A stretch of 64,000 bases of DNA. It comes from Alphaproteobacteria bacterium (lineage in GTDB: Bacteria > Pseudomonadota > Alphaproteobacteria > Kiloniellales > DSM-21159). A model generated the notes under the pieces. The model saw nothing but the letters and a program-made list of their open reading frames with translations, was not told where the DNA came from and searched no databases. A program made the translations under genes and the position numbers. Each line of letters starts with the position of its first letter. Within the stretch, counting starts at the first letter, position 1. Positions 16,417-24,878 of this stretch are shown in pieces. The DNA lies in assembly GCA_030433005.1 (NCBI GenBank), contig JAUILQ010000021.1:28922-92921 (forward strand), read 5' to 3'.

Positions 16417-17484
16417 TCAGTTCAGGGCCTTGGCCTGCTCTTCGACCGCCTGCTGGTCGAAGTCGTTGATCTGGTCGACGAACTGGTTGGTGTAGAGCGT
16501 CGTCGGGTCGAGACCCGGCTCGATCTCGCCGGTGTCCTCCATGAAGGCGACCAGGTCGGCGACGGCCTGCGGCGGGAACTCGCCCCACTGCTCGTCGGCG
16601 CCCTTCTCGAGGAACTCCGAGCGCACCTCCAGGATGTGCAGGCCGCGCGCGAAGGCCTCCTCGTCGCTGACGCCGGACGGCTTGGTCTCGGGGAAGACCT
16701 CCCAGTGGGTGCGCACCGCGCCCTCCGGATTGGCCAGCGCCATCGCCGTGCCCTTGGCGACGCAGCGCAGCACCTTGGCGATGATCTCCGGGTGCTCCTC
16801 GATGTAGTCGTCGCGCACGAAGTAGGAGCTGCCGAACTTGAGCTTCTCGGTGAAGGGCGAGGTGAAGCGCCGCAGCTCGAGGCCCATGTTCTCGGCCGTC
16901 GCGATCTGCGAGTCCCAGGTGCCCCAGATGTCGACCTGGCCGCTCTCCAGCGCCGCCACCGCCTGGGCGCCGACGCCGGTCTCGACGATGGTCACGTCGC
17001 TCTCGGGATCGACGCCGGCAGCGGCCATCATGCCCTTGAACATCGCGACCATCTGGGCGCCGTAGGAGACCACGCCCATCTTCTTGCCCTTGAAGTCCTC
17101 GATCGAGTCGATGTCGCTCGACTCCAGGACCACCGGGAAGACGAAGTTCTTGCGCATGTTCTGGTAGACGGCCTTGATCGGCGCGCCCTTGGCGCGCGCC
17201 TTGATCGCCGAGCCCGGGCCCATCAGCACGAAGTCGGCCTGGCCGGCGAGCACCGCCTGCATGGCGGCCGAGGAGTTGGTCGGCTGGAAGGACACGTCGA
17301 GACCCTCGTCCTTCCAGCAGGCGGTGGCCACCGGCAGCGAGGTGTTGTTGGCCTGCGAGGTGTCGAGGACCTTGGTGCCGATGGCGATGGTGACCGGGGT
17401 CAGCTCGTCGGCGACCGCGGCCCCGCCGGCGGCGAGGCTCAAGCCGGCAGCCACGAGGGTGCCCAGCAGCAGTGACTTGTTCAT
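16417..17484 (-). CDS. NitT/TauT-type ABC transporter periplasmic substrate-binding protein
   Basis: 355 residues with a Sec signal peptide (MNKSLLLGTLVAAGLSLAAG, cut after AVADE). The mature domain is the SsuA/TauA type-2 fold: VLDTSQANNTSLPVATACWK, DFVLMGPGSAIKARAKGAPI, ESGQVDIWGTWDSQIATAEN. The N-terminal stretch DTSQANNTSLPVA differs from classic taurine-binding proteins, so the ligand is uncertain. Its permease and ATPase lie further along the same strand. Located 108 bp after the IclR gene, it is probably the first structural gene of the operon. Confidence 0.92.
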   Translation of the reverse strand: MNKSLLLGTLVAAGLSLAAGGAAVADELTPVTIAIGTKVLDTSQANNTSLPVATACWKDEGLDVSFQPTNSSAAMQAVLAGQADFVLMGPGSAIKARAKGAPIKAVYQNMRKNFVFPVVLESSDIDSIEDFKGKKMGVVSYGAQMVAMFKGMMAAAGVDPESDVTIVETGVGAQAVAALESGQVDIWGTWDSQIATAENMGLELRRFTSPFTEKLKFGSSYFVRDDYIEEHPEIIAKVLRCVAKGTAMALANPEGAVRTHWEVFPETKPSGVSDEEAFARGLHILEVRSEFLEKGADEQWGEFPPQAVADLVAFMEDTGEIEPGLDPTTLYTNQFVDQINDFDQQAVEEQAKALN

Positions 17485-17592
17485 GCGTCTTCTCCCGTTG
17501 TTTGGCGACGATCCGAGGGTTCGGCGTCGTCAGGGTCTCGCTGTGTATCGGGCCGCCTTCTGGCGAGCGGCTCTGGCGGTGGCCGGGAGGCC

Positions 17593-18414
17593 TCAGAGAG
17601 GTCCCGGGCCGGTGGCGAGCGGAACCGGCTCGCCCTGCTCCCTCGGCTGGCGGCGTGCGCCGGCGGCCGAGGCGTAGGCCTCGCCGATGGTTTCGGCGGC
17701 CTCGATCACCGCGGCGCGCATCTCGGCCTGCTGCTGCAGGAAGCGCTGCGTGACCGCGCTGAGGTTGAGGGCGGCGACGACCTCGCCGTCGCGCCCGAAG
17801 ATCGGCGCCGACACGCCCGAGGCGCCGATCTCGCGCGCGTCCATCGACTCGGCATAGCCGCGCTCGCGGCTCGCCGCGAGGTCGGCGCGCAGGGCTTCCG
17901 GCGTCGCCAGGGTGTTCTCGGTGAAGCGCTCGAGCGTCGTCTCGGCCAGGTAGTCGGCGACCTGGCGCTCGGGCAGGAAGGCCAGCTGGATGCGGCCGAT
18001 CGAGGTGCAGTAGGCCGGCCGCAGCGCGCCGATGTCGGTGTCGTAGCGGACCTCGCGCGGGCTGACGACCTTGTGCAGGACCCGCACCTCGAGGCCCGGC
18101 GTCAGGACGCCCAGGAAGCAGGTCTCGCGGGTGCGCTCGACCAGCGCCGCCATGACCGGACGCGCCAGGTGCAGCAGCCGCGCCGACTGCCCGCCGATCC
18201 AGCCCGGCGTCTCCAGGAAAAGCTCCTGCAGGCGGTAGCGGCCGTCGGCGCCGCGGGTCGCGTAGCAGCGCGCCTCGAGCGTGCGCAGCAGCATGGTCGC
18301 GCTGCTCTTGGGCATGGCGAGGCGCTCGGCGATGTCGGTCAGGCGCAGGCCGCGATGCTGTTCGAGCGACAGCATCTCCAGCACGTCCAGCACCCGTTCC
18401 GCCGACTTCACCAA
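17593..18414 (-). CDS. IclR family transcriptional regulator
   Basis: 273-residue regulator. The winged helix-turn-helix is at residues about 4-65 (AERVLDVLEMLSLEQHRGLR, then LTDIAERLAMPKSSATMLLR). The IclR ligand domain spans about 80-255 (ETCFLGVLTPGLEVRVLHKV, GASGVSAPIFGRDGEVVAAL). IclR proteins control catabolic operons for aromatic, dicarboxylic and glyoxylate-related acids. It is the first gene of the minus-strand run and has a perfect palindrome just upstream, so autoregulation and control of the whole catabolic run are likely. Confidence 0.92.
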   Translation of the reverse strand: MVKSAERVLDVLEMLSLEQHRGLRLTDIAERLAMPKSSATMLLRTLEARCYATRGADGRYRLQELFLETPGWIGGQSARLLHLARPVMAALVERTRETCFLGVLTPGLEVRVLHKVVSPREVRYDTDIGALRPAYCTSIGRIQLAFLPERQVADYLAETTLERFTENTLATPEALRADLAASRERGYAESMDAREIGASGVSAPIFGRDGEVVAALNLSAVTQRFLQQQAEMRAAVIEAAETIGEAYASAAGARRQPREQGEPVPLATGPGPL

Positions 18415-18433
18415 GGCTCGCGCCTCCCAATTA

Positions 18434-18449
18434 GTTCACATATGTGAAC
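18434..18449. promoter_or_regulatory. Perfect 16-bp palindrome upstream of iclR, candidate operator
   Basis: GTTCACATATGTGAAC is a perfect palindrome 20 bp before the IclR gene start. It lies in an AT-rich intergenic stretch (18415-18614) that stands out from the surrounding GC-rich coding DNA. Size and symmetry fit a dimeric winged-helix regulator. The rest of that gap holds no other feature I can support. Confidence 0.6.
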
Positions 18450-18614
18450 GTTAATCATCTATCTGTACCTGCACCTTGCCGACCGCCAAGAGCGCTGTCA
18501 AGAAAAAATCCTCGCAATTTCCAATATTCGGCACATAGGATTAAATAACTAGCATGAGAACAAGCCCGATCCTCTTTCGAGGCGGGCAATATTCAAATGA
18601 TTTTCTACTATTCG

Positions 18615-19394
18615 CTATCTACCGCTGAATGCCGGCTGTCTCCGCGCCTTGAAAGCGGCGCGCCCTTCGAGAAAATCCTCGCTGCTGAACAGCAGCGTCT
18701 GCTGGTCGAGCTCGATCCCGAGCATCGCGTCCAGGCTGGCCGGCCCGCGCGCCAGGGCCGCCTTGGTCGCCGCGAGCGCGAGCGGCGGCCCTTCGGCGAA
18801 AGAGGCCGCGAGCGCCAGCGCGCCGGCCTCGAGCTCGCCGTCGTCGAGCAGGCGGTCGGCGAGGCCCAGGCTCACCGCCTCCTCGGCCGGCACGACTGCC
18901 GAGGCGAACAGCAGCCGCTTGGTCTCGGCGAGACCGATGCGCCGGGGCAGCGACCAGAGCAGGCCCATGTCGGCCATCAGGCCGACCTTGCCGAAGACTG
19001 CGCCGAACGAGGCGCCGGCGCCGGCGAGCACGAGGTCGCAGGCCGCGGCCAGCGACAGGCCGGCGCCGAAGGCGTAGCCGTTGACCGCCGCGACCACGGG
19101 CTTGGGGCCGGCGGCCAGCAGGCGGACCAGGCGGTGGCTGCGCTCGAGGCGCGCGCGCGTCGTCGCCGGGTCGTGGTCGGGCAGGCTGTCGAGGTCGCCG
19201 CCGGCGCAGAAGGACCTGCCGCTGCCGGTCAGCACCAGGGCGCGGCAGTGGCGGTCGGCGAGCGCCGCCTCGACGGCCGCGAGCAGGGCGTCGCGCAGCG
19301 CCGGGCTCATGGCGTTGCGGCGGTCGGGATCGTTCATCGCGAGCCGCGTCACGGCGCCGTGCCGCTCGACCAGGACCAGGTCGCCGCCGCTCAT
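18615..19394 (-). CDS. Enoyl-CoA hydratase/isomerase family protein (PaaG-like)
   Basis: 259-residue crotonase. The oxyanion-hole stretches are SFCAGGDLDSLPD and NGYAFGAGLSLAAACDLV. The catalytic region reads FGKVGLMADMGLLWSLPRRI, with an aspartate where hydratases carry the second glutamate and no first glutamate. This pattern is like PaaG isomerases and suggests double-bond isomerisation more than hydration. The stop-start overlap with the CoA ligase gene (ATGA at 19391-19394) shows co-translation. Last gene of the minus-strand acyl-CoA operon. Confidence 0.9.
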   Translation of the reverse strand: MSGGDLVLVERHGAVTRLAMNDPDRRNAMSPALRDALLAAVEAALADRHCRALVLTGSGRSFCAGGDLDSLPDHDPATTRARLERSHRLVRLLAAGPKPVVAAVNGYAFGAGLSLAAACDLVLAGAGASFGAVFGKVGLMADMGLLWSLPRRIGLAETKRLLFASAVVPAEEAVSLGLADRLLDDGELEAGALALAASFAEGPPLALAATKAALARGPASLDAMLGIELDQQTLLFSSEDFLEGRAAFKARRQPAFSGR

Positions 19395-20728
19395 GGCTCG
19401 ACCACCAGGCGCTTGGCCTTGTGCTCGCTGCGCGGCAGCGAGCCGAGCGGCAGCACCTCGACCTGCGCGCGCACCCGCAGGCGGTCCTTGACCGCCGCCG
19501 TGAGGGCCGCCGCCAAGGCCGCCGGATCGGCGCCCTCCTCGGCCTCGACCTGCAGGCGGATGGCGTTGAGCAGCCCGGTGTCGGCATTGCGCACCGAGGC
19601 GTCGACGACGATCCGGTACTCGTCGGCGAGGCCCGGCTGGCAGCGCACGACCTCCTCGACCGAGGAGGGGAAGAGGTTGATGCCGCGCACCACCAGCATG
19701 TCGTCCGCGCGCCCCCGCACGCCGCCGATCAGGCGCGCATGGGTGCGCCCGCAGGCGCAGGGCGACGAGTCGCGCACGACGACGTCGCCGGTCCACCAGC
19801 GCACCAGCGGCCCGGCCTCCTTGTCGAGGTGGGTCAGCACCAGCACGCCGGGCGTGCCGTCGGGCACCGGGTCGCCGCTCTCGCCGTCGACCAGCTCGGC
19901 GTGCACGAAGTCCTCGGCGATGTGCGGGCCGCCCTGCTCGGGGCAGTCGAAGCCGATGGTCTGGAACTCCAGGCTGCCGTAGGCGTCGTAGCAGCGCGCG
20001 CCCCAGATCTCCTCGATGCGCCGGCGCGTCGCCGGCACGCCGCCGCCCGGCTCGCCGCCGACCATGATGCTGCGCACCGTGGAGGCGGCCGGGTCGAAGC
20101 CGAGCTTCCGGGCGACCTCGCCGAGGTGGATCATGAAGGAGGGCGTGCCGCAGAGCACCGTGGTGCCGAACGCGAAGATCGTGCGGATCTGGCGCTCCGT
20201 CTCCTGGCTGCCGGCCGGGATCACCGTCGCGCCGAGGCGCTGGTAGCCGGCCGTGGCGCCGAGCCCGCCGACGAACCAGGTGTAGGTGAAGAGGCACTGG
20301 AAGAGGTCGCCCGGCCGCACGCCCTGGCCATAGGCGTAGCGCGCGTAGAGATCGGCCCAGCGCTCCAGGTCGGCGTGTGACCAGAACTGCGGCACCGGCG
20401 CCGCCGTGGTGCCGGAGGAGAAGTGGATGCGCGCCAGGCGCTCGCGCGGCACGGCCAGGAACTCGCCCCAGGGCGCGTTGGCCGCGACGCTGGCGCTGTA
20501 GTCGGCCTTCCTGGTCAGCGGCAGGCGCCTGAGGTCGTCGAGCGACGCCAGGTCGCCCGGCTCGAAGCCGAGTTCGGCGAAGCGGCGGCGGTAGAAGGCG
20601 CTGTCCCGGCCGACCCGGCGCAGCTGGCTCTGCAGGGCCTGAAGCTGATGCGCGGCCAGCCGGTCGCGCGACCAGGTCTCGCAGGCGTCCCAGTAGGTCG
20701 CGTCCGCGGGATGCTCGAGGGCACTCAT
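19391..20728 (-). CDS. Phenylacetate-CoA ligase family (PaaK-like) acyl-CoA ligase
   Basis: 445-residue AMP-forming ligase of PaaK length. The phosphate-binding loop is HFSSGTTAAPVP, the adenine motif DAYGSLEFQTIG, the hinge aspartate WWTGDVVV, and the mobile C-terminal domain begins RADDMLVVRGINLFPSSVEE. It should activate a carboxylic acid to its CoA thioester. The family takes aryl acids but also others, so the substrate is open. Overlaps by 4 bp with TetR upstream and EchA downstream. It would supply the starting CoA ester for the surrounding beta-oxidation-like enzymes. Confidence 0.9.
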   Translation of the reverse strand: MSALEHPADATYWDACETWSRDRLAAHQLQALQSQLRRVGRDSAFYRRRFAELGFEPGDLASLDDLRRLPLTRKADYSASVAANAPWGEFLAVPRERLARIHFSSGTTAAPVPQFWSHADLERWADLYARYAYGQGVRPGDLFQCLFTYTWFVGGLGATAGYQRLGATVIPAGSQETERQIRTIFAFGTTVLCGTPSFMIHLGEVARKLGFDPAASTVRSIMVGGEPGGGVPATRRRIEEIWGARCYDAYGSLEFQTIGFDCPEQGGPHIAEDFVHAELVDGESGDPVPDGTPGVLVLTHLDKEAGPLVRWWTGDVVVRDSSPCACGRTHARLIGGVRGRADDMLVVRGINLFPSSVEEVVRCQPGLADEYRIVVDASVRNADTGLLNAIRLQVEAEEGADPAALAAALTAAVKDRLRVRAQVEVLPLGSLPRSEHKAKRLVVEP

Positions 20729-21402
20729 GCCTTGCCTCCCGCAGCCGGGGCCGCAGCCGGGGCCGGCGGGCCGCCGAGCCCGCGCAGCGCGAAGCGCGCG
20801 ATCTCCTCGGCGATGCGCCGGCGCTCGGCCTGCGACTGGTTGCGCCGCTGCCGGTACCAGATCGTGGTCCAGTTGAGCGCGCCCATGAAGGCCTTCACGA
20901 CCAGATGGACGTCCTGCTCGGGAATCGCGCCGGCCGCCCGCGCGCGCTCGATCTCGCCGGCGAACAGGCCCTCGTACTCGTCGCGCATGGTCAGGATCGC
21001 GCGCAGCGTCTTGCGCTGCTCCGGCGTGGTCTGGCCGGCCAGGTGCATCTCCAGCCCCTGCACCGCGACGCGCTGGTAGGCGATCTGCGACATCACGACC
21101 ATCAGGTGCGCCACCGCCATCTCGAACAGCTGGTCGAGCGGCGCGCGCTCCTCGGCCATGCAGCTGCGCACGGCCTGCAGGTCCATGGCCATGCCGCGCC
21201 GATGGACGTCGAAGAAGAGGTCGGCCTTGCTGCGGTAGTGGTGGTAGATGCGCCCCTTGGTGCAGCCCAGGATGTCGGCGACGTCGTCGATGCTGGCGGC
21301 GGCGAAGCCCTTGCGCATGAAGGCCTCGGCCGCGGCGTCGAGGATCTCGCCGCGCGAGCCCTCGCCGCCCTCGAGCAGGCTCTCGTCGATGACGCTGCTC
21401 AT
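20725..21402 (-). CDS. TetR family transcriptional regulator
   Basis: 225-residue regulator. The helix-turn-helix is at about residues 18-62 (ILDAAAEAFMRKGFAAASID, DVADILGCTKGRIYHHYRSK). The rest is a helical ligand-binding domain. The C-terminal tail is Pro/Ala/Gly-rich (GGPPAPAAAPAAGGKA), encoded by a short tandem repeat. It is coupled by ATGA overlaps to acyl-CoA dehydrogenase upstream and CoA ligase downstream. TetR regulators in such operons usually sense an acyl-CoA; the likely operator is at 22660-22679, with a second copy at 33378-33395. Confidence 0.92.
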   Translation of the reverse strand: MSSVIDESLLEGGEGSRGEILDAAAEAFMRKGFAAASIDDVADILGCTKGRIYHHYRSKADLFFDVHRRGMAMDLQAVRSCMAEERAPLDQLFEMAVAHLMVVMSQIAYQRVAVQGLEMHLAGQTTPEQRKTLRAILTMRDEYEGLFAGEIERARAAGAIPEQDVHLVVKAFMGALNWTTIWYRQRRNQSQAERRRIAEEIARFALRGLGGPPAPAAAPAAGGKA

Positions 21403-22619
21403 TTCGCGGCGACCGCGGCCAGCGGCTGACGCGCCTCCTGCTCGGCCTTTATCGCGCGCGCGATGACCAGGCGCTGGATCTCCGAGGTGCCCTCGTAGAT
21501 CTCGGTCGCCCGCTGGTCGCGGTAGAGCCGCTCGACGAGGCTCGGCTTGACGAAGCCGGCGCCGCCGAAGACCTGCACGCCGACGTCGACCGCCTCGTGC
21601 GCCATCTCGCTGCAGAACACCTTGGCCTGGGCGCCCGGCAGGGTGACGTCGCGGCCGGCGTCGTAGGCCGCCGCCGCGGCGTAGGTCATCATGCGCCCGG
21701 CCGACAGCCGGGCCGAGACGTCGGCGAGGCGGAAGCCGACGCCCTGGTGGTCGATGATCGGCCGCCCGAAGGTCCGCCGCGCCGCGGCGTGCGCGGCGGC
21801 GGCCCGGTAGGCCGCCAGCGCGATGCCGCAGGACTGCGCCGCGACCGATATGCGCCCGACCTTGAGCGCCGAGAGCGCCAGGCGGAAGGCGTCGCCCGGC
21901 TCGGCCAGGACCGCGTCGTCGGGCACCCGGGTGTCGAAGACGAGGCGCGCGTTGACCGTGCCGCGCATGCCCATCTTGTCCTCGCGCTCCGGCGCCGTGA
22001 CCCCCTCCTGGCCGGCGTCGACCAGGAAGGCGGCGACGCCGCGATGGCCGCTGCCCGGCCGCGTCTGGGCGAAGACCACGTAGCTGTCGGAGACGCCGCC
22101 GCCGCCGATCCAGCACTTCTCGCCGCGCAGGCGCCAGGCGCCGCCCTCGCGGCTCGCCGTGGTCGTCATGGCGGCCGGATCGGAGCCGGCCTCGCGCTCG
22201 CTGAGCGCGAAGGCGACGCTCTTGAGGCGGCCGTCCTCGTGCAGCAGAAAGGCCTGCTTCTGCGGCTCGCTGCCGGCCTCGATCAGGGGATTGGCGCCGA
22301 GCTGCAGGGTCGCGACGATGCCCGAGGTCGAGGCGCAGCCCTCGGCGATCGCCTCGATCACGGCACAGAGCGCGCTCAGCGAGCCGCCCCGGCCGTAGGG
22401 AGCGGGCAGGAACAGCCGATCGATGCCCGCCTCGGACAGCAGGGCCACGTTCTCCAGCGGATAGCGCTGCGCGGCGTCGATCTCCGCCGCGCGCGGCGCG
22501 AAGGCCTCCGCGGTCAGCCGCCGGGCCACCGACTGCCAGTGCCGCGCCGCCTCGTCGAGCGCCGGTTCCCACACCGTCGCGCCCGCCGTCCCGGACGAAA
22601 TCTCCCAGCCCTCCTGCAC
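21399..22619 (-). CDS. Acyl-CoA dehydrogenase
   Basis: 406-residue flavoenzyme. FAD/substrate motifs: FALSEREAGSDPAAM (about residues 140-155) and the C-terminal IYEGTSEIQRLVIARAI with catalytic glutamate in YEGTSE. It introduces a 2,3 double bond into an acyl-CoA and passes electrons to ETF. Start chosen at GTG 22619 because GAGGAG lies six bases upstream. An open frame continues to a TTG at 22688, but that stretch contains the operator palindrome and lacks family similarity. First gene of the minus-strand operon (dehydrogenase, TetR, ligase, hydratase). Confidence 0.92.
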   Translation of the reverse strand: MQEGWEISSGTAGATVWEPALDEAARHWQSVARRLTAEAFAPRAAEIDAAQRYPLENVALLSEAGIDRLFLPAPYGRGGSLSALCAVIEAIAEGCASTSGIVATLQLGANPLIEAGSEPQKQAFLLHEDGRLKSVAFALSEREAGSDPAAMTTTASREGGAWRLRGEKCWIGGGGVSDSYVVFAQTRPGSGHRGVAAFLVDAGQEGVTAPEREDKMGMRGTVNARLVFDTRVPDDAVLAEPGDAFRLALSALKVGRISVAAQSCGIALAAYRAAAAHAAARRTFGRPIIDHQGVGFRLADVSARLSAGRMMTYAAAAAYDAGRDVTLPGAQAKVFCSEMAHEAVDVGVQVFGGAGFVKPSLVERLYRDQRATEIYEGTSEIQRLVIARAIKAEQEARQPLAAVAAK

Positions 22620-22659
22620 GCGCCACTCCTCGCCAAGCGCTTCGAAATCTCTTGCATCC

Positions 22660-22679
22660 AACGTACTGCGTAGTATGTT
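22660..22679. promoter_or_regulatory. Candidate TetR operator in the divergent acyl-CoA promoter
   Basis: AACGTACTGCGTAGTATGTT is a 20-bp inverted repeat (AAC-R-TACT, 4-base spacer, AGTATGTT) with a single mismatch between arms. It lies 41 bp upstream of the acyl-CoA dehydrogenase GTG and 116 bp upstream of the MaoC gene, so it can govern both directions. A half-site ACATACT recurs at 22701-22707. The same sequence recurs at 33378-33395. Confidence 0.7.
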
Positions 22680-22794
22680 TCTCGTCAACGCGAATCATCA
22701 ACATACTGACTTCGTTGGTGATTTTTCAGAACGAGACTCGCCCACGAACTCAAGTGCGTCGAAAGACGAGGTCGCGGGCAGCAGGGAGACGGCC

Positions 22795-23706
22795 ATGCCC
22801 CTCGATCTTGACCGCCTGCTGAACTGGGCCGTACCCGAGGCGCGCCAGCGGCTGACTCAGCGGGACACGATGCTCTACGCGCTCGGCGTCGGGCTCGGCG
22901 CCGACCCGCTCGATCCCGGCCAGCTGCGCTACGTCTACGAGAAGGACCTGCAGCCGCTGCCGACCATGGCGGCGGTGCTGGCCTATCCCGGCTTCTGGCA
23001 GCGCGACCCGGCGCTCGGCCTCGACTGGGTGCGCCTGCTGCACGCCGAACAGAGCATCGAGATCCACCAGCCGCTGTCGGTCGAGGGCGAGCTGATCGGC
23101 CGGACCCGTGTCACCGGCGTGATCGACAAGGGCGCCGACAGGGGCGCGCTGCTGCTGCAGGAGCGTCAGATCACCGACGCCGCCAGCGGCGCCCTGCTGT
23201 GCACCGCCTCGATGACCTCCTTCTGCCGCGGCGACGGCGGCTTCGGCCGCTCGCAGGGGGAGGCGCCGCCGCCGGCCGAGATCCCCGAGCGCGCGCCCGA
23301 CCTGGTCTGCGACCTGCCGACCCTGCCCCAGGCCGCGCTGATCTACCGCCTGAGCGGCGACATGAACCCGCTGCACGCCGATCCCGAGGTCGCCCGCGGC
23401 GGCGGCTTCGAGCGGCCGATCCTGCACGGGCTCTGCACCTTCGGCGTCGCCGGCCACGCCCTGCTGCGCAGCTGCTGCGACTACGACGGCGGCCGCATCC
23501 GCTCGCTGCGCGTGCGCTTCTCGGCGCCGGTCTTCCCGGGCGAGACGCTGCGCACCGAGATCTGGCGGGCCGGCCCCGACGACCTGCGCTTCCGCAGCCG
23601 CGTCGTCGAGCGCGACCGCCTGGTGCTCAACAACGGCCAGGCGCGCCTCGCCGAGCCGGCCGAGACCGATTCCCTGTCAAAGACCAGCGAGGCCGCCGGT
23701 GCTTGA
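22795..23706 (+). CDS. MaoC family enoyl-CoA hydratase 2 (MFE-2 hydratase-like)
   Basis: 303-residue double hot-dog hydratase. The hydratase-2 signature is clear near residues 185-220: YRLSGDMNPLHADPEVARGG, then FERPILHGLCTFG. The N-terminal half is the inactive hot-dog repeat that shapes the acyl pocket, as in the hydratase part of multifunctional enzyme 2. It should add water to trans-2-enoyl-CoA giving the (R)-3-hydroxyacyl-CoA. Start at 22795 has GGGAG seven bases upstream. It overlaps the next dehydrogenase by 8 bp and pairs logically with the MFE-2-like SDR at 24879. Confidence 0.93.
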   Translation: MPLDLDRLLNWAVPEARQRLTQRDTMLYALGVGLGADPLDPGQLRYVYEKDLQPLPTMAAVLAYPGFWQRDPALGLDWVRLLHAEQSIEIHQPLSVEGELIGRTRVTGVIDKGADRGALLLQERQITDAASGALLCTASMTSFCRGDGGFGRSQGEAPPPAEIPERAPDLVCDLPTLPQAALIYRLSGDMNPLHADPEVARGGGFERPILHGLCTFGVAGHALLRSCCDYDGGRIRSLRVRFSAPVFPGETLRTEIWRAGPDDLRFRSRVVERDRLVLNNGQARLAEPAETDSLSKTSEAAGA

Positions 23707-24862
23707 TCGCGAGACCCTGACGCAGATTCTCGACACCCTCGAGCGTTTCGTCGCCGAGGAGCTGATTCCCGCCGAGCCGCGGCTCGACGCCGAGGGCGGC
23801 GTGCCGCCCGAGCTGGTCGCCCGCATGGCCGAGCTCGGCCTGTTCGGCATGGCGCTGCCCGAGGAGTGGGGCGGCCTGGGGCTGACCCTGGAGGAGGAGA
23901 TCGAGGTCCTTCTGGTGCTCTGCCGGGCCAGTCTCTCGTTCCGCTCGGTGCTCGGCATCAACAACGGCGTCGGCTCCTACGGCATCCTGAAGTACGGCTC
24001 GGAGGACCAGAAGCGCCGCCACCTGCCGCGCCTGGCGAGCGGCGAGGAGATCGCCGCCTTCTGCCTGACCGAGCCCGACGTCGGCTCCGACGCCGCCTCG
24101 GTGCGCAGCCGCGCGCGGCGGGACGGCGAGGCCTGGGTGCTCGACGGCAGCAAGCGCTACATCACCAACGCGCCGCACGCCGGCGTCTTCACGGTGATCG
24201 CCCGCACCGACCCGGAGAGCCGGGACCACAAGGGCCTGAGCGCCTTCCTGGTCGAGCGCGACACGCCGGGCCTGTCGGTCGGCCCGACCGACCGCAAGCT
24301 CGGCCTCGCCGGCTCGCACACCGCCGACGTCACCTTCGACGGTTGCCGCCTGCCCGCCGAGGCGATGCTGGGCGGCGAGGGCGAGGGCTTCAAGATCGCC
24401 ATGTCGGCGCTCGAGCGCGGGCGCATCGGCATCGCCGCCTCGGCCGTCGGCATGTCGCGCCGCCTGATCGACGAGGCGCTGGCCTACGCCGGCGAGCGCA
24501 AGACCTTCGGCAAGCCGATCGCCGAGCACCAGCTGGTCCAGGCGATGCTCGCCGACTCCGAGGCCGAGGCCTTCGCCGCGCGCGCCATGGTCATGGAGGC
24601 GGCGCGCCGCTACGACGCCGGCGAGCCCTGCGGCAAGCAGGCGAGCTGCTGCAAGCTGTTCGCCGCCGAGGCCGTGGGCCGGATCGCCGACCGGGCGCTG
24701 CAGATCTTCGGCGGCGCCGGCTACATGCGCGACTACCCGATCGAGCAGCTGTACCGCGACGTCCGCGTCCTGCGCATCTACGAGGGCACCTCGCAGATCC
24801 AGCAGCTGATCATCGCCAAGCAGATGCTGCGCGACGGGCCTTCGGCCCTCCGCCGCCACTAG
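23699..24862 (+). CDS. Acyl-CoA dehydrogenase (second)
   Basis: 387 residues from a GTG at 23699 inside the end of the MaoC gene. Typical motifs: FCLTEPDVGSDAASV, FGGAGYMRDYPIEQLYRDVR and the catalytic glutamate in RIYEGTSQIQQLIIAKQM. Overall it resembles short-chain, isovaleryl- or citronellyl-CoA-type dehydrogenases. It differs substantially from the enzyme at 21399-22619, so the two probably act on different chain lengths or steps. The SDR gene follows after 16 bp. Confidence 0.93.
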   Translation: MLDRETLTQILDTLERFVAEELIPAEPRLDAEGGVPPELVARMAELGLFGMALPEEWGGLGLTLEEEIEVLLVLCRASLSFRSVLGINNGVGSYGILKYGSEDQKRRHLPRLASGEEIAAFCLTEPDVGSDAASVRSRARRDGEAWVLDGSKRYITNAPHAGVFTVIARTDPESRDHKGLSAFLVERDTPGLSVGPTDRKLGLAGSHTADVTFDGCRLPAEAMLGGEGEGFKIAMSALERGRIGIAASAVGMSRRLIDEALAYAGERKTFGKPIAEHQLVQAMLADSEAEAFAARAMVMEAARRYDAGEPCGKQASCCKLFAAEAVGRIADRALQIFGGAGYMRDYPIEQLYRDVRVLRIYEGTSQIQQLIIAKQMLRDGPSALRRH

Positions 24863-24878
24863 AGAGGGTCCCTATCCG

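Noticed and set aside
11141..17484. Reading the transporter and TauD as a simple taurine utilisation (tauABCD) operon
   Set aside because: The transporter genes are interrupted by LeuCD-like and lyase genes, and the binding protein lacks clear taurine-specific features, so the substrate is left open.
22619..22688. TTG start at 22688 for the first acyl-CoA dehydrogenase
   Set aside because: This would place the TetR operator palindrome inside the coding region; the GTG at 22619 has a good ribosome site.
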